From Sclerodactyla briareus (taxonomy: Eukaryota > Echinodermata > Holothuroidea > Dendrochirotida > Sclerodactylidae): a DNA stretch of 64,000 nucleotides. Both the position numbers and the translations under genes were made by a program. Below, piece after piece: positions 33,791 to 43,900 of this stretch (position 1 is its first letter; every line of letters begins with the position of its first letter). Below the pieces are notes generated by a model. That model worked only from the letters and a program-made list of their open reading frames with translations, was not told the origin of the DNA and made no database searches. The stretch covers positions 130,001-194,000 of the forward strand of contig JAODTK010000743.1 of NCBI GenBank assembly GCA_026419785.1. The letters run 5' to 3'.

Positions 33791-33959
33791 CCGTTCGGGA
33801 TTCATACAAGGAGCCAGTGACATCAACTCGGGATAGTTCAGGGCGAAGCTGCCAGATATGTTCACAAGGATCACCACCAGTCAACTCTTGCTTGTCATCG
33901 GACTTATTGCAAATATCCCAACACAAACCCCCAAACCAATGCATGAATCGTAAAGACTG

Positions 33960-34075
33960 AGACCTCGATCATCGAAAAACGTCCGGAGACTTCTGGAATT
34001 TGAACCCGGAATGTTTGCTCGCGAAGCGTCATTGATACCAATCTGCAATTCATCCGCTGCAATATTTCACTTATC
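33960..34075 (-). mobile_element. Possible tRNA-derived SINE fragment, second copy
   Basis: The reverse strand shows GACGCTTCGCGAGC, the B-box-like GGGTTCAAATTCC, and GGACGTTTTTCGATG, as in the copy at 5,432-5,600. No cloverleaf is evident. Confidence 0.4.
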
Positions 34076-34690
34076 CTACGAACTAGAACATTTAAATATG
34101 TAAACCACTCTACTGATAGGCTGGAAGAGTGGCAGCAGCCTGCACGTCACAGCTACCAGACAATGGTGATGGATCTTGGTCATGGAAACATGATATTCAC
34201 ATACAAATCTCCTCCAACGAATGCTGATGCGCAGTGACGATGTTGTTTAATGATTGATGCAGCAGTAGCCGAACTTTCGATGTGTTCAGACATTTTTCGT
34301 CCAAGGTCCCACTATGGAATAATTTATGGCATTGATAGAAATGGTTATTGAAATTAATCTTCTCCCACAAATTTCAATTGTCTTCACAAATACATGTGAT
34401 CGCCCGTGTGTAGTGGGCCATTTGGGTTGTTCAGGAGTTCTGAGCCTAGAACCCGGGTTCGGGGCCTTTCGACCAAGTGAATGAACTAACGAACAATTAA
34501 TCTCTTCCTCTAAATTTGAAAGTGTCGATAATGGATTCTAATAATGCTTGACCAGTGATACATACGGGGGATATAAGCCGAAATATTTACTTCCGCCCGT
34601 CTATACCAAACAATTTTTTTCACTTCATGTAAGAACCCTGCACATCGAAAAATGCATGCAGAAAGCAAACCGAAACACCCACCTAAGGAG
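34076..34690. other. Anonymous DNA, no gene recognised
   Basis: A 'gaacccgggttcgg' palindrome lies near 34,450, and no coding motif was seen. Confidence 0.4.
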
Positions 34691-34699
34691 TGAGCTGGA

Positions 34700-34933
34700 A
34701 ATACAGGGTTGACCAACACTTCGGCACCACCACAAACTAAGGGCCTAATGGTTGAGTGGTGGAAGGAAGCTTCAAAAGAATCTCCACGAGGAATGAGGAA
34801 CCGGGCGATGAAGGAATACGACCCCACCTTCCCTGGCTTGAATACAGAGAAGAATGCCAACCCTCTGGTCGGTGTTTCAAAGGAAACTAACCCATTTCAA
34901 CCATACCGTTACATCAATAGCTACCATTGTTAG
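34700..34933 (+). CDS. Exon-like ORF, conserved C-terminal peptide of unknown protein
   Basis: An open plus-strand frame of about 75 residues ends at 34,933. It is hydrophilic, with KEASKESPRGMRNR, EYDPTFPGLNTEKNANPLVG, KETNPFQ and YRYINSYHC. A diverged paralogue at 26.7-27.37 kb keeps the peptide order and the same stop position, although it is interrupted. Conservation of the stop suggests a terminal exon. No domain is recognised, and the start and any acceptor site are not clear. It lies on the opposite strand to the receptor-like exons at 37-42 kb. Confidence 0.35.
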   Translation, partial: NTGLTNTSAPPQTKGLMVEWWKEASKESPRGMRNRAMKEYDPTFPGLNTEKNANPLVGVSKETNPFQPYRYINSYHC

Positions 34934-34939
34934 CTCTAA

Positions 34940-36800
34940 TTATGGGCGGGCCATTAGCAAATCACAGGATGAAAAACAAAAATCAATCACAGGCTCAAGT
35001 ATGTACATGTACTTTTACTTGTATTTATCACTCAATATGGCTACCAATTCCGAAAGGACAAGATGTGACATGATTTTAACAGAATTTCAAAGTTAAACGA
35101 TTCATTGGCAAGATGGGCAAATTACAATACGAAGTGATCAAGTGACTAGATGATACTATTAATCCCAATCACAGTCTCCTGCAATGTGCGCTAACTGACT
35201 TCACCAAATATATAGAACAAATAAAACAGCCTTTCGAAACATGCAACTTCACGTTTACATTGTAATCAGTAACAGTCAGAATTGTTAGCGAACAGCGACG
35301 GCAGAAAACGAAAACAAACTTCTCGCCACCCTCTTCAGGTATTGAGCATATCATGCGCTGAACAATGTCTATTGGATCGTACGAAACAAGCTCTTTTTTA
35401 CATTCCAATAATGATCTCATGCCAGTAGTCACGGAGGATATATCTCGCAAGCTGAGGTAGCCACCATGCATGGCTAAGCTTCCCTCTTACTGCAGCATCG
35501 GAAAAATGGGTGAATCAGTTGATGGGAAAACATGCGGGGAAACAAAAATGGGACGATAGGTAGACTAACATCATGTTTAGAAGTAACGTATTACAGAGAT
35601 CATTACACAAGACCCTTAATTATTTCTATTGAAAAATGTATATTTTGTACATTGAACATTAATAGTATTTCCAGTAGCAAACTGGAATTGAACAACTGAG
35701 ATATGTAGATGGCATACGTATATTATGTTTACAGACATTGACGTCTGCTGACCTCATCAAACTTTGAATTGACTCTAAACCATAGAGTTAGTTCTAGGGA
35801 ACCAACATACGGAGTAGGATATTTATTCATCGGGTTGGCGCAGAGGTATCTAAACAAACTAACATCTGACACAATCTCATTTCTTCACAATTTCCTAGGA
35901 AGCTGCACAATGTTTGATACTGGCTGATAACTTGATTGGAACAAGCATCCTGGACTTACTGTGTTAGCAGGATCGCCAAACTTGACTTAGACTTTGACCT
36001 GCCTCGACTCCTGACCTAACTTAATGTACTCATCATTGGGAACCCATACACTGCGTCTGAACTGAAAAGTAGTTAGTACAAATCTGCACGTAATGAAAAA
36101 AAAAACCCGGCCCCGTTATAATGTTGAATTATACTAGTGTCATTCCGTCCTGTAACATTTCTCCAACATTGGAACTGGGAACCCCTCAACTTGCGCAGTG
36201 TACTTTATTGGAATGAATTCCTAATTTATAGGTTCACGTAAATGTGTCATTCATGGGCCATGCCGCAATTCGCATACGCATCTGTACTCAAGTACTGTGG
36301 GTTCCATAGGTTCGCATTCAAGATACAGCTATAGAAGGAGAAAATCGCAGGTTTGAGAAGATATTTCTAGAAGGGAATAACTGTATGGCGAGTCTATAAA
36401 AACACATAATTGCCCATGTATATGGACGTTAAATTGATTTATGAGGAAGATGTTCTATAGAATCAATTTGCCATAATGTGGCGTCAATGCGCATCAGTAA
36501 ATTCATCGCTCGTCCTGTTTTACTCTTATAGATGAGTCTGTACTGCTCGTTGTCGCTCACATGGCGTGATACCCTTCCGAAACGTCGAAAAACGTCGAAA
36601 CGTCGAAATTTTTAATACAAGGGTCAATACAAGGATTATGCAGACATTTGAGTTAATCTATCTATCTCTATCTATCTATCCTTGACATACAGCAATGTCA
36701 CGCTATTATAACTCCATCTACTCTTACTCGTCCAGAAAATGTGATGCTCAAATGTCCTTCTCGGACTTTTACCGATAGGTCCCTCACTAGTCTATACGTT
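34940..36800. repeat. Duplicated segment, partner of 27.3-28.1 kb and (from 36.2 kb) of 6.1 kb
   Basis: See the ordered matches given for 26,720-28,080 and 5,600-7,322. A reverse-strand open frame at 35,169-35,471 (100 codons, Cys-rich near its end) has no recognised domain and its partner region in 27.6 kb is not open. I do not call it a gene. Short local repeats occur near 36,580-36,605 (acgtcgaa, three to four copies) and (tcta)n at 36,658-36,680. Confidence 0.55.
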
Positions 36801-36984
36801 TTGGTTTGTGTTTATATCCACTAACGCAATAACAATGTCATAATGTTTGCCATAGTTCTATTTACATTTTCACTAATAGTTATGGAATAGTCAATACGTA
36901 TCGAGTGCACGTCTTTACTGACGATCAGCATATAAAAAGCATCAAAACTCTTACTAGGGAAGAATTCACTCATCATTTTTTTCT

Positions 36985-37360
36985 TCATATTAACCACTGC
37001 ACATTCTGGGACTGTGGCGACAGTTCCTGGGCACGCTGTCGTTGTGCGAGTTTTGTCGACGGTTGCATGATCCGTTTGCACCGTTTCGGACTCTCTTGAA
37101 ATTTTTGCACATTCGTTTGCTAGAGTCAAGAATAGCGTACTTCGGATTCAAGCGACCATCTTCCGGTTTAGACACCACTTCTCCACACTGCGTAGGTCAC
37201 TACCTCTTCGGTTTAAGTGACTCCCTGGTTGATCATTTTCACCAGGTGCTGCGCCAATCGGCTGAACGAGGGCGTACTCCGATATCGTAAATTTGGTCCC
37301 GTCTGAGTTCGATGTACCTTCGCGCTCTTTGGAAGCATCCGCTGTGTGATAGTTATTTTC
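36985..37360 (-). pseudogene. Receptor cytoplasmic-tail-like exon, copy B (frameshifted)
   Basis: The acceptor ctatcacacag matches copy A. The paralogous peptides follow in broken frames: DQIYDI and RPRSADWRS near 37,250-37,300, then KPEDGRLNPKYAILDSS near 37,125-37,180. One base is missing just after the acceptor relative to copy A, which throws the frame. Tyrosine-centred motifs (IYDI, KYAIL) are shared between copies although the flanking residues differ. This could mean past selection on a signalling tail. In copy B the tail follows a membrane-segment ORF at 37.5 kb in the proper gene order. Confidence 0.35.
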
Positions 37361-37499
37361 AGTCGGAACAGGTAGTGTGCCCTCTCTGTTACCGCCCTCG
37401 ATGCTCGTTTGCCAGTGTCGCAGACATCTTCACCCGCTCTTTCTTGTCTACAGCTTAGTCTATTCTCCACTGCGTTGTCTGTGGGATGCATTTGAACAG

Positions 37500-37876
37500 A
37501 AGTACCCTCCGCCGAAGCGTTGGGACGATCCTCTGCTCAATTGATCTCGAACGGAACAAGAGGAGACACAATCCGAAAACGACTAGTAAAAGCGAAATAA
37601 TAACAGACGGGAGTGTAAAATGAGAACAAGAAAAAGATCGGTTTCATCGGGCTGCTTCTTATTGTCCATTGCATCCGCGTCAGTCGAACTTCCACGTGGA
37701 TCATGTCGTGTAGTCCCCATATTGCTAGTGGTAACTAGTGCTACGTTAGTCGTGGTTGAAGCAGTTGTTGTATTCACATCTAATGGGCGTTTAACCAATA
37801 GGCCTATATTAAACCGTGCACCGCAGCCCGAAGGATGGTGGACACACGTAGCAACGCAATACGCAACAGGCCTCAC
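37500..37876 (-). CDS. Thr/Ser-rich stalk plus single membrane-spanning segment (candidate receptor exon, copy B)
   Basis: On the reverse strand, 37,640-37,780 encodes a low-complexity stalk with DVNTTTASTTTNVALVTTS and SSTDADAMDNK. This is typical of an O-glycosylated juxtamembrane region. Immediately downstream, in another frame, lies VIISLLLVVFGLCLLLF followed by RSRSIEQR and LRRR. That is a textbook membrane helix with a basic stop-transfer cluster, at about 37,540-37,600. A frame change or an unseen short intron lies between them (no AG acceptor is obvious). It sits between the tail exon and the possible ectodomain exon, consistent with a type I membrane protein. The family is unknown. 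Confidence 0.4.
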
Positions 37877-37879
37877 TGA

Positions 37880-38400
37880 AAGAGTGGTTGTCGAAGTTTC
37901 TGAAAATAATATTCAAACGGGTTATGATATTTTACTTCTCTGAGAAGAAAATAAACAGTTCTGAAATATATATTACAGGAACAGCATCAATAAAGTTACA
38001 ATGTAAAAAAAAAAAATACCTGCCTAAGCAGTTAAGAACATAGAAGCGGATGTTGAATACAGTGAAAAAATATACCTTCCAAATTTTTCGAATCGGTCAA
38101 TTTGAACAATTGCATGTACTTACTGACGAACAGCTTTTTACCTAGCAGTGAAAGAAGAAGAAAAAAAATCATATTCAGAACACGCCAAGGAATTTCGAAA
38201 GCAATGTGTAGTTTTTGAAAAGTTGCTTCCAATCTAAATTATCCCAGTTGTCATTCACGCCCGAATCTCAATATTTTGGTATAGATTGGGCAGGTATAGC
38301 GAACAAATTTCTTACCAATTTTGCAAAACACATATAAGCCGGATAGTCTATTCCACTTCGTTCCAGTGCCACATTCGGGAGGAAAGGGAGTCTTGTAAAG
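37880..38400. other. Probable intron of the receptor-like gene
   Basis: AT-rich, with a 12-base A run near 38,005 and an A-rich stretch near 38,160. No exon recognised. Confidence 0.3.
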
Positions 38401-38410
38401 ATGATCTTAC

Positions 38411-38529
38411 CATTTCGACCAGAACAGTTGGTGCCGGCATCAAATGAGTTGCTACACACCACAGTGACGTGCGATCCCATCGGTACACTGACGTTATCGC
38501 TCGGTTTGGCTTCTCGTTGTATTATAAAA
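38411..38529 (-). CDS. Candidate extracellular domain exon (copy B)
   Basis: A 119 bp open segment is bounded by a good acceptor (aaatctatttacag) and a good donor (AATG|GTAAGAT). It encodes REAKPSDNVSVPMGSHVTVV followed by CSNSFDAGTNCSG. The 'GSHVTVVC' strand with two nearby cysteines recalls a half sushi/CCP or an immunoglobulin-like domain, but this is too short to decide. It lies in gene order between the cysteine-rich exon (42 kb) and the stalk/membrane exon (37.6 kb). The exon phases (2 at the start, 1 at the end) are unusual for a symmetric sushi module. Confidence 0.35.
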
Positions 38530-39045
38530 CTGTAAATAGATTTGTGAATACAATTGAATATATGTATCCCGGGTTTATGCCATTTTATGTGCGGTGCCGT
38601 AGTCCACGTATGACACGCCTGCTTCAACAAAAGATACCTCGAATTTGAATCTACTTGCGACTCCATAATCTAGTCTATACAGACTGTAATACTATCTAAC
38701 GTATACTCCCTAAACCCCCCTCCTCCCCCAAACCCGAGTCAACAGAAACACCACTATCGCACATCTCCGCACATACTCTGCAGAAGTCGATAAAGCAACA
38801 AGGCGGTCCCCATCGAACTCACGAATTCGCTCAGACAGGATGCAAGAGACAATATTTAATCCATAGTAAAGTTCTTGGGAGTGGAACTCGCTGTTCAAAC
38901 CGCTTATGCGCAAGCAGACGACCTGTCCTGTTCAGGATGATACTGAAGAGTGTATCAAGAGTGTATCCGGTACTGAACGAGTGTTACCCCTCTGTAGTTG
39001 CGCCGTACAATCCCGAACACTATCTTAACAGGAACACGTAGCAGG
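38530..39045. other. Probable intron of the receptor-like gene
   Basis: A C-rich stretch lies at 38,716-38,735. The short reverse frame 38,710-38,913 has no motif. Confidence 0.3.
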
Positions 39046-41811
39046 CGATGCCTATCGAGTTTCGTCAATAGCAGGCATGGTAGAATCTGCAGGCGAGTTA
39101 GCCACTGCTAATGCGACACCATCCATTATGGCGATCATCTCTGCACAATAATCGAACTGCGCACTCTAGCAGGCCCTCACGTCGGATTAACATTGCTTAA
39201 CGGTACCGTAGCAGCTGTGCACCACAGAGGGCCGAGTTACCGAGCCACCGGATCACCGACTGAGAGGATCCTCAGTCAGATACCTCTCCATCGAGTCTCA
39301 TTGACGCTGTCAGTGCTTCTCAATCACGACGCAGTGCCTTTACGCCATTTGCTGAAGCCTCCTGGGTATTTGTAGTCAGTGTGGACTAGATACTCCGTAT
39401 CTCCGTATCGATACTCCGTTAAGTCGATATCGATTACTCCGTACTCCGTTAAGTAGGTTTACCTAACTAGGTCGCCAGAGATTCCGCAAATCGCTTTCTC
39501 GCAGTCTCTCAAGCAACTGACTAAGCACACACTGCAGCAACATTAGGATTTTTCAGTTGGCTAACAGGGAACCTCTTGAAGCCGGCTTTGACTTTACTTG
39601 GGGTTCTGCATGCCTGAGAGTGATCTGTCGTGAAAAAACTGGGTTCTCATGAACACCCTGTACTTCATGAGTATTCTGCACACAACCGACCCCCATCCAT
39701 GAATGTATGGTCTATCTCATCGATGCTGATGCCATCATTTTCATATCAAGTCCAGCGCCCCATATTCTGTCTTTGCAACCACAAGGCAGCAAATCTAATG
39801 CCACGAATTCTAACGAAGCTGACTGACGAAGCTGACTTACCTAGGCGGTTATCATAACGATTCACGCAGGATGGCCATGACATGAATCCTGACCAGCCCT
39901 ACTAACAGGAGGCATTGTAAAGTCGGAACAACATCACACCCGGTTTGATTCCTCTCTCGGATGGAACATATACTATGGCTAACAGATCTGAACACTCACG
40001 GCGTGGACCATTCTGCCACATTTTCCACCTGCGTATGCCTACCTGATAGACTAATGATAGGCTAAGCCACGTACACAGATTTCGCGAGAGCCGGAACGGG
40101 GCCCTTGAGAGAGCTATAGTGTTGATGACAAGCATACCCATTCCCTCTTGACAAGAGAGGTAGACGGGCATCTTCATGAAGCGAGAGGATACTCCAGGAA
40201 TCAGACGCGACAGCCCACTTTTTATTGAGCTGGGGCGACAAGAGGTGTAAGATGACTCGGCACTACAGCACAATGACCTCCACGAGATGACTAACCTCTA
40301 GGTTTTTCCCGCTGTAGAATGGGTGTTTTCGAGGGCTTTGTCCATGCCCTCCGAGCCCTCCGAGGGCACGAAGCCCTTTGATGGGCAGCTGCGTCTGTAA
40401 ATTCCCACGACAACCACAACTCCCCCCCCCCCCCCCCCGCAATCAATGAGATTTCCTTTCGGAAAAAACTTCTACCCCCTACTAGTACATACTATTTCGT
40501 GATGTTGAGTACCAGATGCGGTGACTGTCAGAATGTTAATAGTCGAACGATTACGGAATTTCCATCAATAATTCTTAGTAAATTAATAGATCAAAGTTTT
40601 CCCCAGATACAATTCGGAGAGGAAAGATTCCGGGATTTCATTGAACTTACGATATATACGCTGTGATATGCTGTGATTCAAGTCCGATAGTGAATTTTAT
40701 TTTATCAACAATTTTGAGAGATGGAGAAGACCGATCGTGGTGGAAATTTTATCTAAGAAGGAGGAGGAGGCCGGGAGAAAAAAAACTGTGAGATTGCTCG
40801 TTTATAAGATTGGGGTATCAGTGACTGTGTCGGGCGACAAGTTCGGACCTTCAAACAGCGTGAACCGTTCGATGAGATATCCGTCTATACTGTATGGACA
40901 TGAGTTGGTATCACATCAGTATAGTCATTAATAACAGATCCATACAGGGAGTCGCGCAAACAGTAGCACAACGAAAAGCCGGCTTCGCGCTGCGTAAGTT
41001 AAAAGCAAAATTTATTTTGAACGTCCGTAAACATTATGATAAAATTGTTTTGTATCATTACCAATTTACCTGCCACAAACCGTAGAGGTTTCCAAGATAT
41101 TGATTCATAATATACCAGTTTAAACGTTCAGTTTCCTTTGAACCCTGTGCTAAATTTCTCTTATAATCTGGTAACTTAATGTGAGGCTTATCTAGCCAGG
41201 AAAAAAAGCGGGGTTGCAGCTATTGAGGAAGAGTTGGAGAACACCAATCGGCACATTCCTCGGAAGTTGTGACAGCCCCTTGGTAGGAGCCCCGAACGGA
41301 CCCGATCCTGTTATCATAATATTGCTCCACGGTAACTACTTGGGTGGGTTGGAACATCACATCCCAGTCCTGCAAGGTATCTCTGTGTTTCATACACTCT
41401 GATTTATTGTTATATTTTCTATCCAGCAAAAAATGTCGTATCAACTTCTTGAATGGGCTGAAAAGGGTTATGGCGTATTGAATTCTTGCATATCAAATTC
41501 CTTGACAAAACCAGTATGTCGTATCGACTGCTTCCATCCCGTCAGGGCGAGTCGGTCCAACGTTTAGTTCCCATCTCCGAGGACACGACGCAACCTAGTG
41601 GAGTTGATTGTTCGCTCTAAAATATAATTTCAGATCATTCAATACTAATAATAACAATAAATACTACTTACATAGCATCTCCGGAAACAGGGCCTTCCCA
41701 AATTGAGGGTGATCGATGCTCACGAGGCTCGTGTTTTTAGAAGAAATATCAACAGTATTCGTCCTCATAAAATTATTATCACAAATGGTTTCCAAGTTAT
41801 AGTCTACTTAC

Positions 41812-42093
41812 TTTCGATTTGATCCCCGTTCGACGAACCTCAGCGGTCGGGTAGAGTCCATTCAAATAATAGCAATCGGTATAATTACTGCAACGACATT
41901 TTATGTGCCCCATGTCACTATGGGTGATGTTCTCCATGATCCCAAAACCCACCCGTCCAGTACTACTAGAGTGGTGTTGATTACAGTATCCGTCTCTGAA
42001 TGGGAGGTAGTGAGAACCATCGGTATATGACCAATATAACACACCACATTCAGAAGGTGCTTCACATTTTTTGAACATGTTGCTCCAAATCAT
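41812..42093 (-). CDS. Cysteine-rich ectodomain exon, copy B (signal peptide lost)
   Basis: An open reverse-strand frame ends at a strong donor (AAA|GTAAGT, exon end 41,812). It contains CEAPSECGVLYWSYTDGSHY, a middle stretch with FRDGYCNQHH, then IKCRCSNYTDCYYLNGLYP. Six to seven cysteines and conserved Tyr/Trp suggest a compact disulphide-bonded domain. Compared with copy A, about 130 bp encoding the signal peptide and first cysteines are deleted, leaving only MIWSNMFKK before the domain. The middle part absent from A is present here. Amino-acid changes between copies are mostly conservative, so the domain was once under selection. The family is not recognised. Confidence 0.5.
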
Positions 42094-43096
42094 GTAATGA
42101 CTTTAAAACTTGTCCGAACAACGACAAAACAAAGCATAAAGTTGCCAATAGGTCGTGCGGTGAGCAAGTTAATACTGACATGAAAAGTCAAGGAGTGTCC
42201 AACAAACTAGGAACTAGGAACTTGCACTGGCCGCCAGCGAGCAAACTATTGCCTCACCCCCCCCCACCCCGAAATAGATACATACAGTAAGTATTCGAAT
42301 GATATCATTTCCGTGTTTCCGGGAAGAAAACGAGGAAAGTTAGGATCGACTTTCAGTTACTGCTACCCTGCCTTGCTACAACATTAGTACAGCAGTGATA
42401 TGATATTGACTGAACGGGTTATCAAGCCTAAAACTCAACATAGTCATATTGTCTGTGTATTATGTTGAACAAGGAAAGATGAAGCAGACATCGTTGATGC
42501 GAGGGAGGATCACAATTACGTCATTGAAACAGATTCGACAGGCAGAGGACTATGATTTTTGTGATGACAAAACCCATTCAATGTCTGGAAATGGCCTCGG
42601 GGCAATATTGAATGTGAATCTGTTGATTTATTTTTTAAATGGAACTTTGTGCTTGTGCATGGTTGTTTGCATACACAATCGTTAGAACAATTGAATCAAT
42701 CCAGAACACCGCAACTGGAAACGGAAGCGGGGGCCTGCCTAGAGCTACGGCAGCGGTGGGAAAGTGGCGGGGGTTGTTACATAAAATGACACATATGAAG
42801 AAGGAAGCGAAACCGTCGGGTACTAGGAGGTTAATGATTTTTTAGCTTGCTTTTCGGAAGGAGTCGCACAATGGCAATGAACCAAATTAATGAGGATGGG
42901 TACAGAATGTCAATAACAAGAACATGATACAACAACATTTTGCTAAAAGTTCCAACCGGTCACGTCTCTGTCTTGTTCTTGGATTTTACTCTCCCCCGTG
43001 TGATCCATCTCGACAAGGGTGTGTCCGGGGGCCAGTCGATCTATATTTGCCTCCACGGGGGAGGACATCACCTTCCTTATTGAAATTCTTTCAATG

Positions 43097-43900
43097 TCGA
43101 CAACAAGTTCTCAGAGAAAGTTTACGTCTCAATTCGCCCCTATGGCTAATGCTAGGGATTCTCTGATTTGGTGTGCGAACAATGCTTCCTGTGCCACCTA
43201 CTCGTCAGGGACGATTTGCTTGGGATCACAGGGGAGTAACCACTGCCCAACAATCCATAAGCGGATTAGACCATTCACCCCTAAGCATGCAGCCACCTGC
43301 AACGAAGATCGGTATAGCCAGGCGAACGACGAACGAAGCGGAGGAATCACGCGAGTTGGCGGTGACTGTCGCGGATTGATCTAGCATTACAGTATTATAA
43401 CTACCCTCCAGGTATACAATTATCTTCCGAAACCTCGAGTGACGTGTGTTGGGTAGCTTATGGCGTCGTTGTCTAAGTACTGAAGCAGGCGTTGAAAAAT
43501 TCAAATATGTTGAATACTTAGTCACGACTCCTGCACATGCTGTATTCAAACATTTTCGCAATGCATCCCCCCACTCTAGCGAAGAGAACAGATTACAAAG
43601 GAATAACATAAAACAGTTGAACAAAGGTTACTCCATGTCTTGTCGAGTTCCAGCATCAAACGTGGATACTATAGGCGAAAAATGCTGCCAGGTTCATGGA
43701 GTATATATAGCATATATACAACAGGCCTCCGGCAACTTGTGTAGGAATTAACACAGCGGAATGGGACACGCTTGTATCTAATTATTTCCAGAACGATCGA
43801 TTTTTGAGTTCTTGGACGGAGTCCCAAGGAATCTATGCGTCAGCGTGGCGTGTCGTATGTATGTGTTCATGTGAGTTGTATGTTTTGTAGGGGTGTAGTA
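43097..43900 (+). promoter_or_regulatory. Conserved flank with TATA-like motif, copy B, abutting the satellite
   Basis: Same block as 24,655-25,260, with the TATA-like core gagtatatatagc near 43,699 and 'ggcaacttgtgtagg' downstream. The satellite starts about 200 bp further on. If the core is active, transcription would run into the satellite. This is inferred from sequence only. Confidence 0.3.

Larger units (their letters stand above)
39045..43900. repeat. Right part of segmental duplication, copy B (matches 22.2-25.3 kb)
   Basis: Ordered direct matches to copy A are listed under 22,205-25,325. Extra sequence in copy B includes about 39,650-40,200 and much of 40,450-41,640, where nothing was recognised on either strand. 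A 124-codon reverse ORF at 39,902-40,273 has no identifiable domain. A local imperfect repeat of 'atactccgt' lies at 39,378-39,450, and a 17-base poly-C run at 40,422-40,438. Confidence 0.75.

Noticed and set aside
35169-35471. 100-codon reverse ORF with several cysteines
   Set aside because: The paralogous region near 27.6 kb is not open and no domain was recognised, so support is too weak to call.
37213-37491. 92-codon reverse ORF as a separate gene
   Set aside because: It is the frameshifted version of the tail exon and its upstream intron. Peptide similarity to copy A lies in other frames.
39902-40273. 124-codon reverse ORF
   Set aside because: No family recognised, and the corresponding part of copy A is absent or not open, so it could not be supported.
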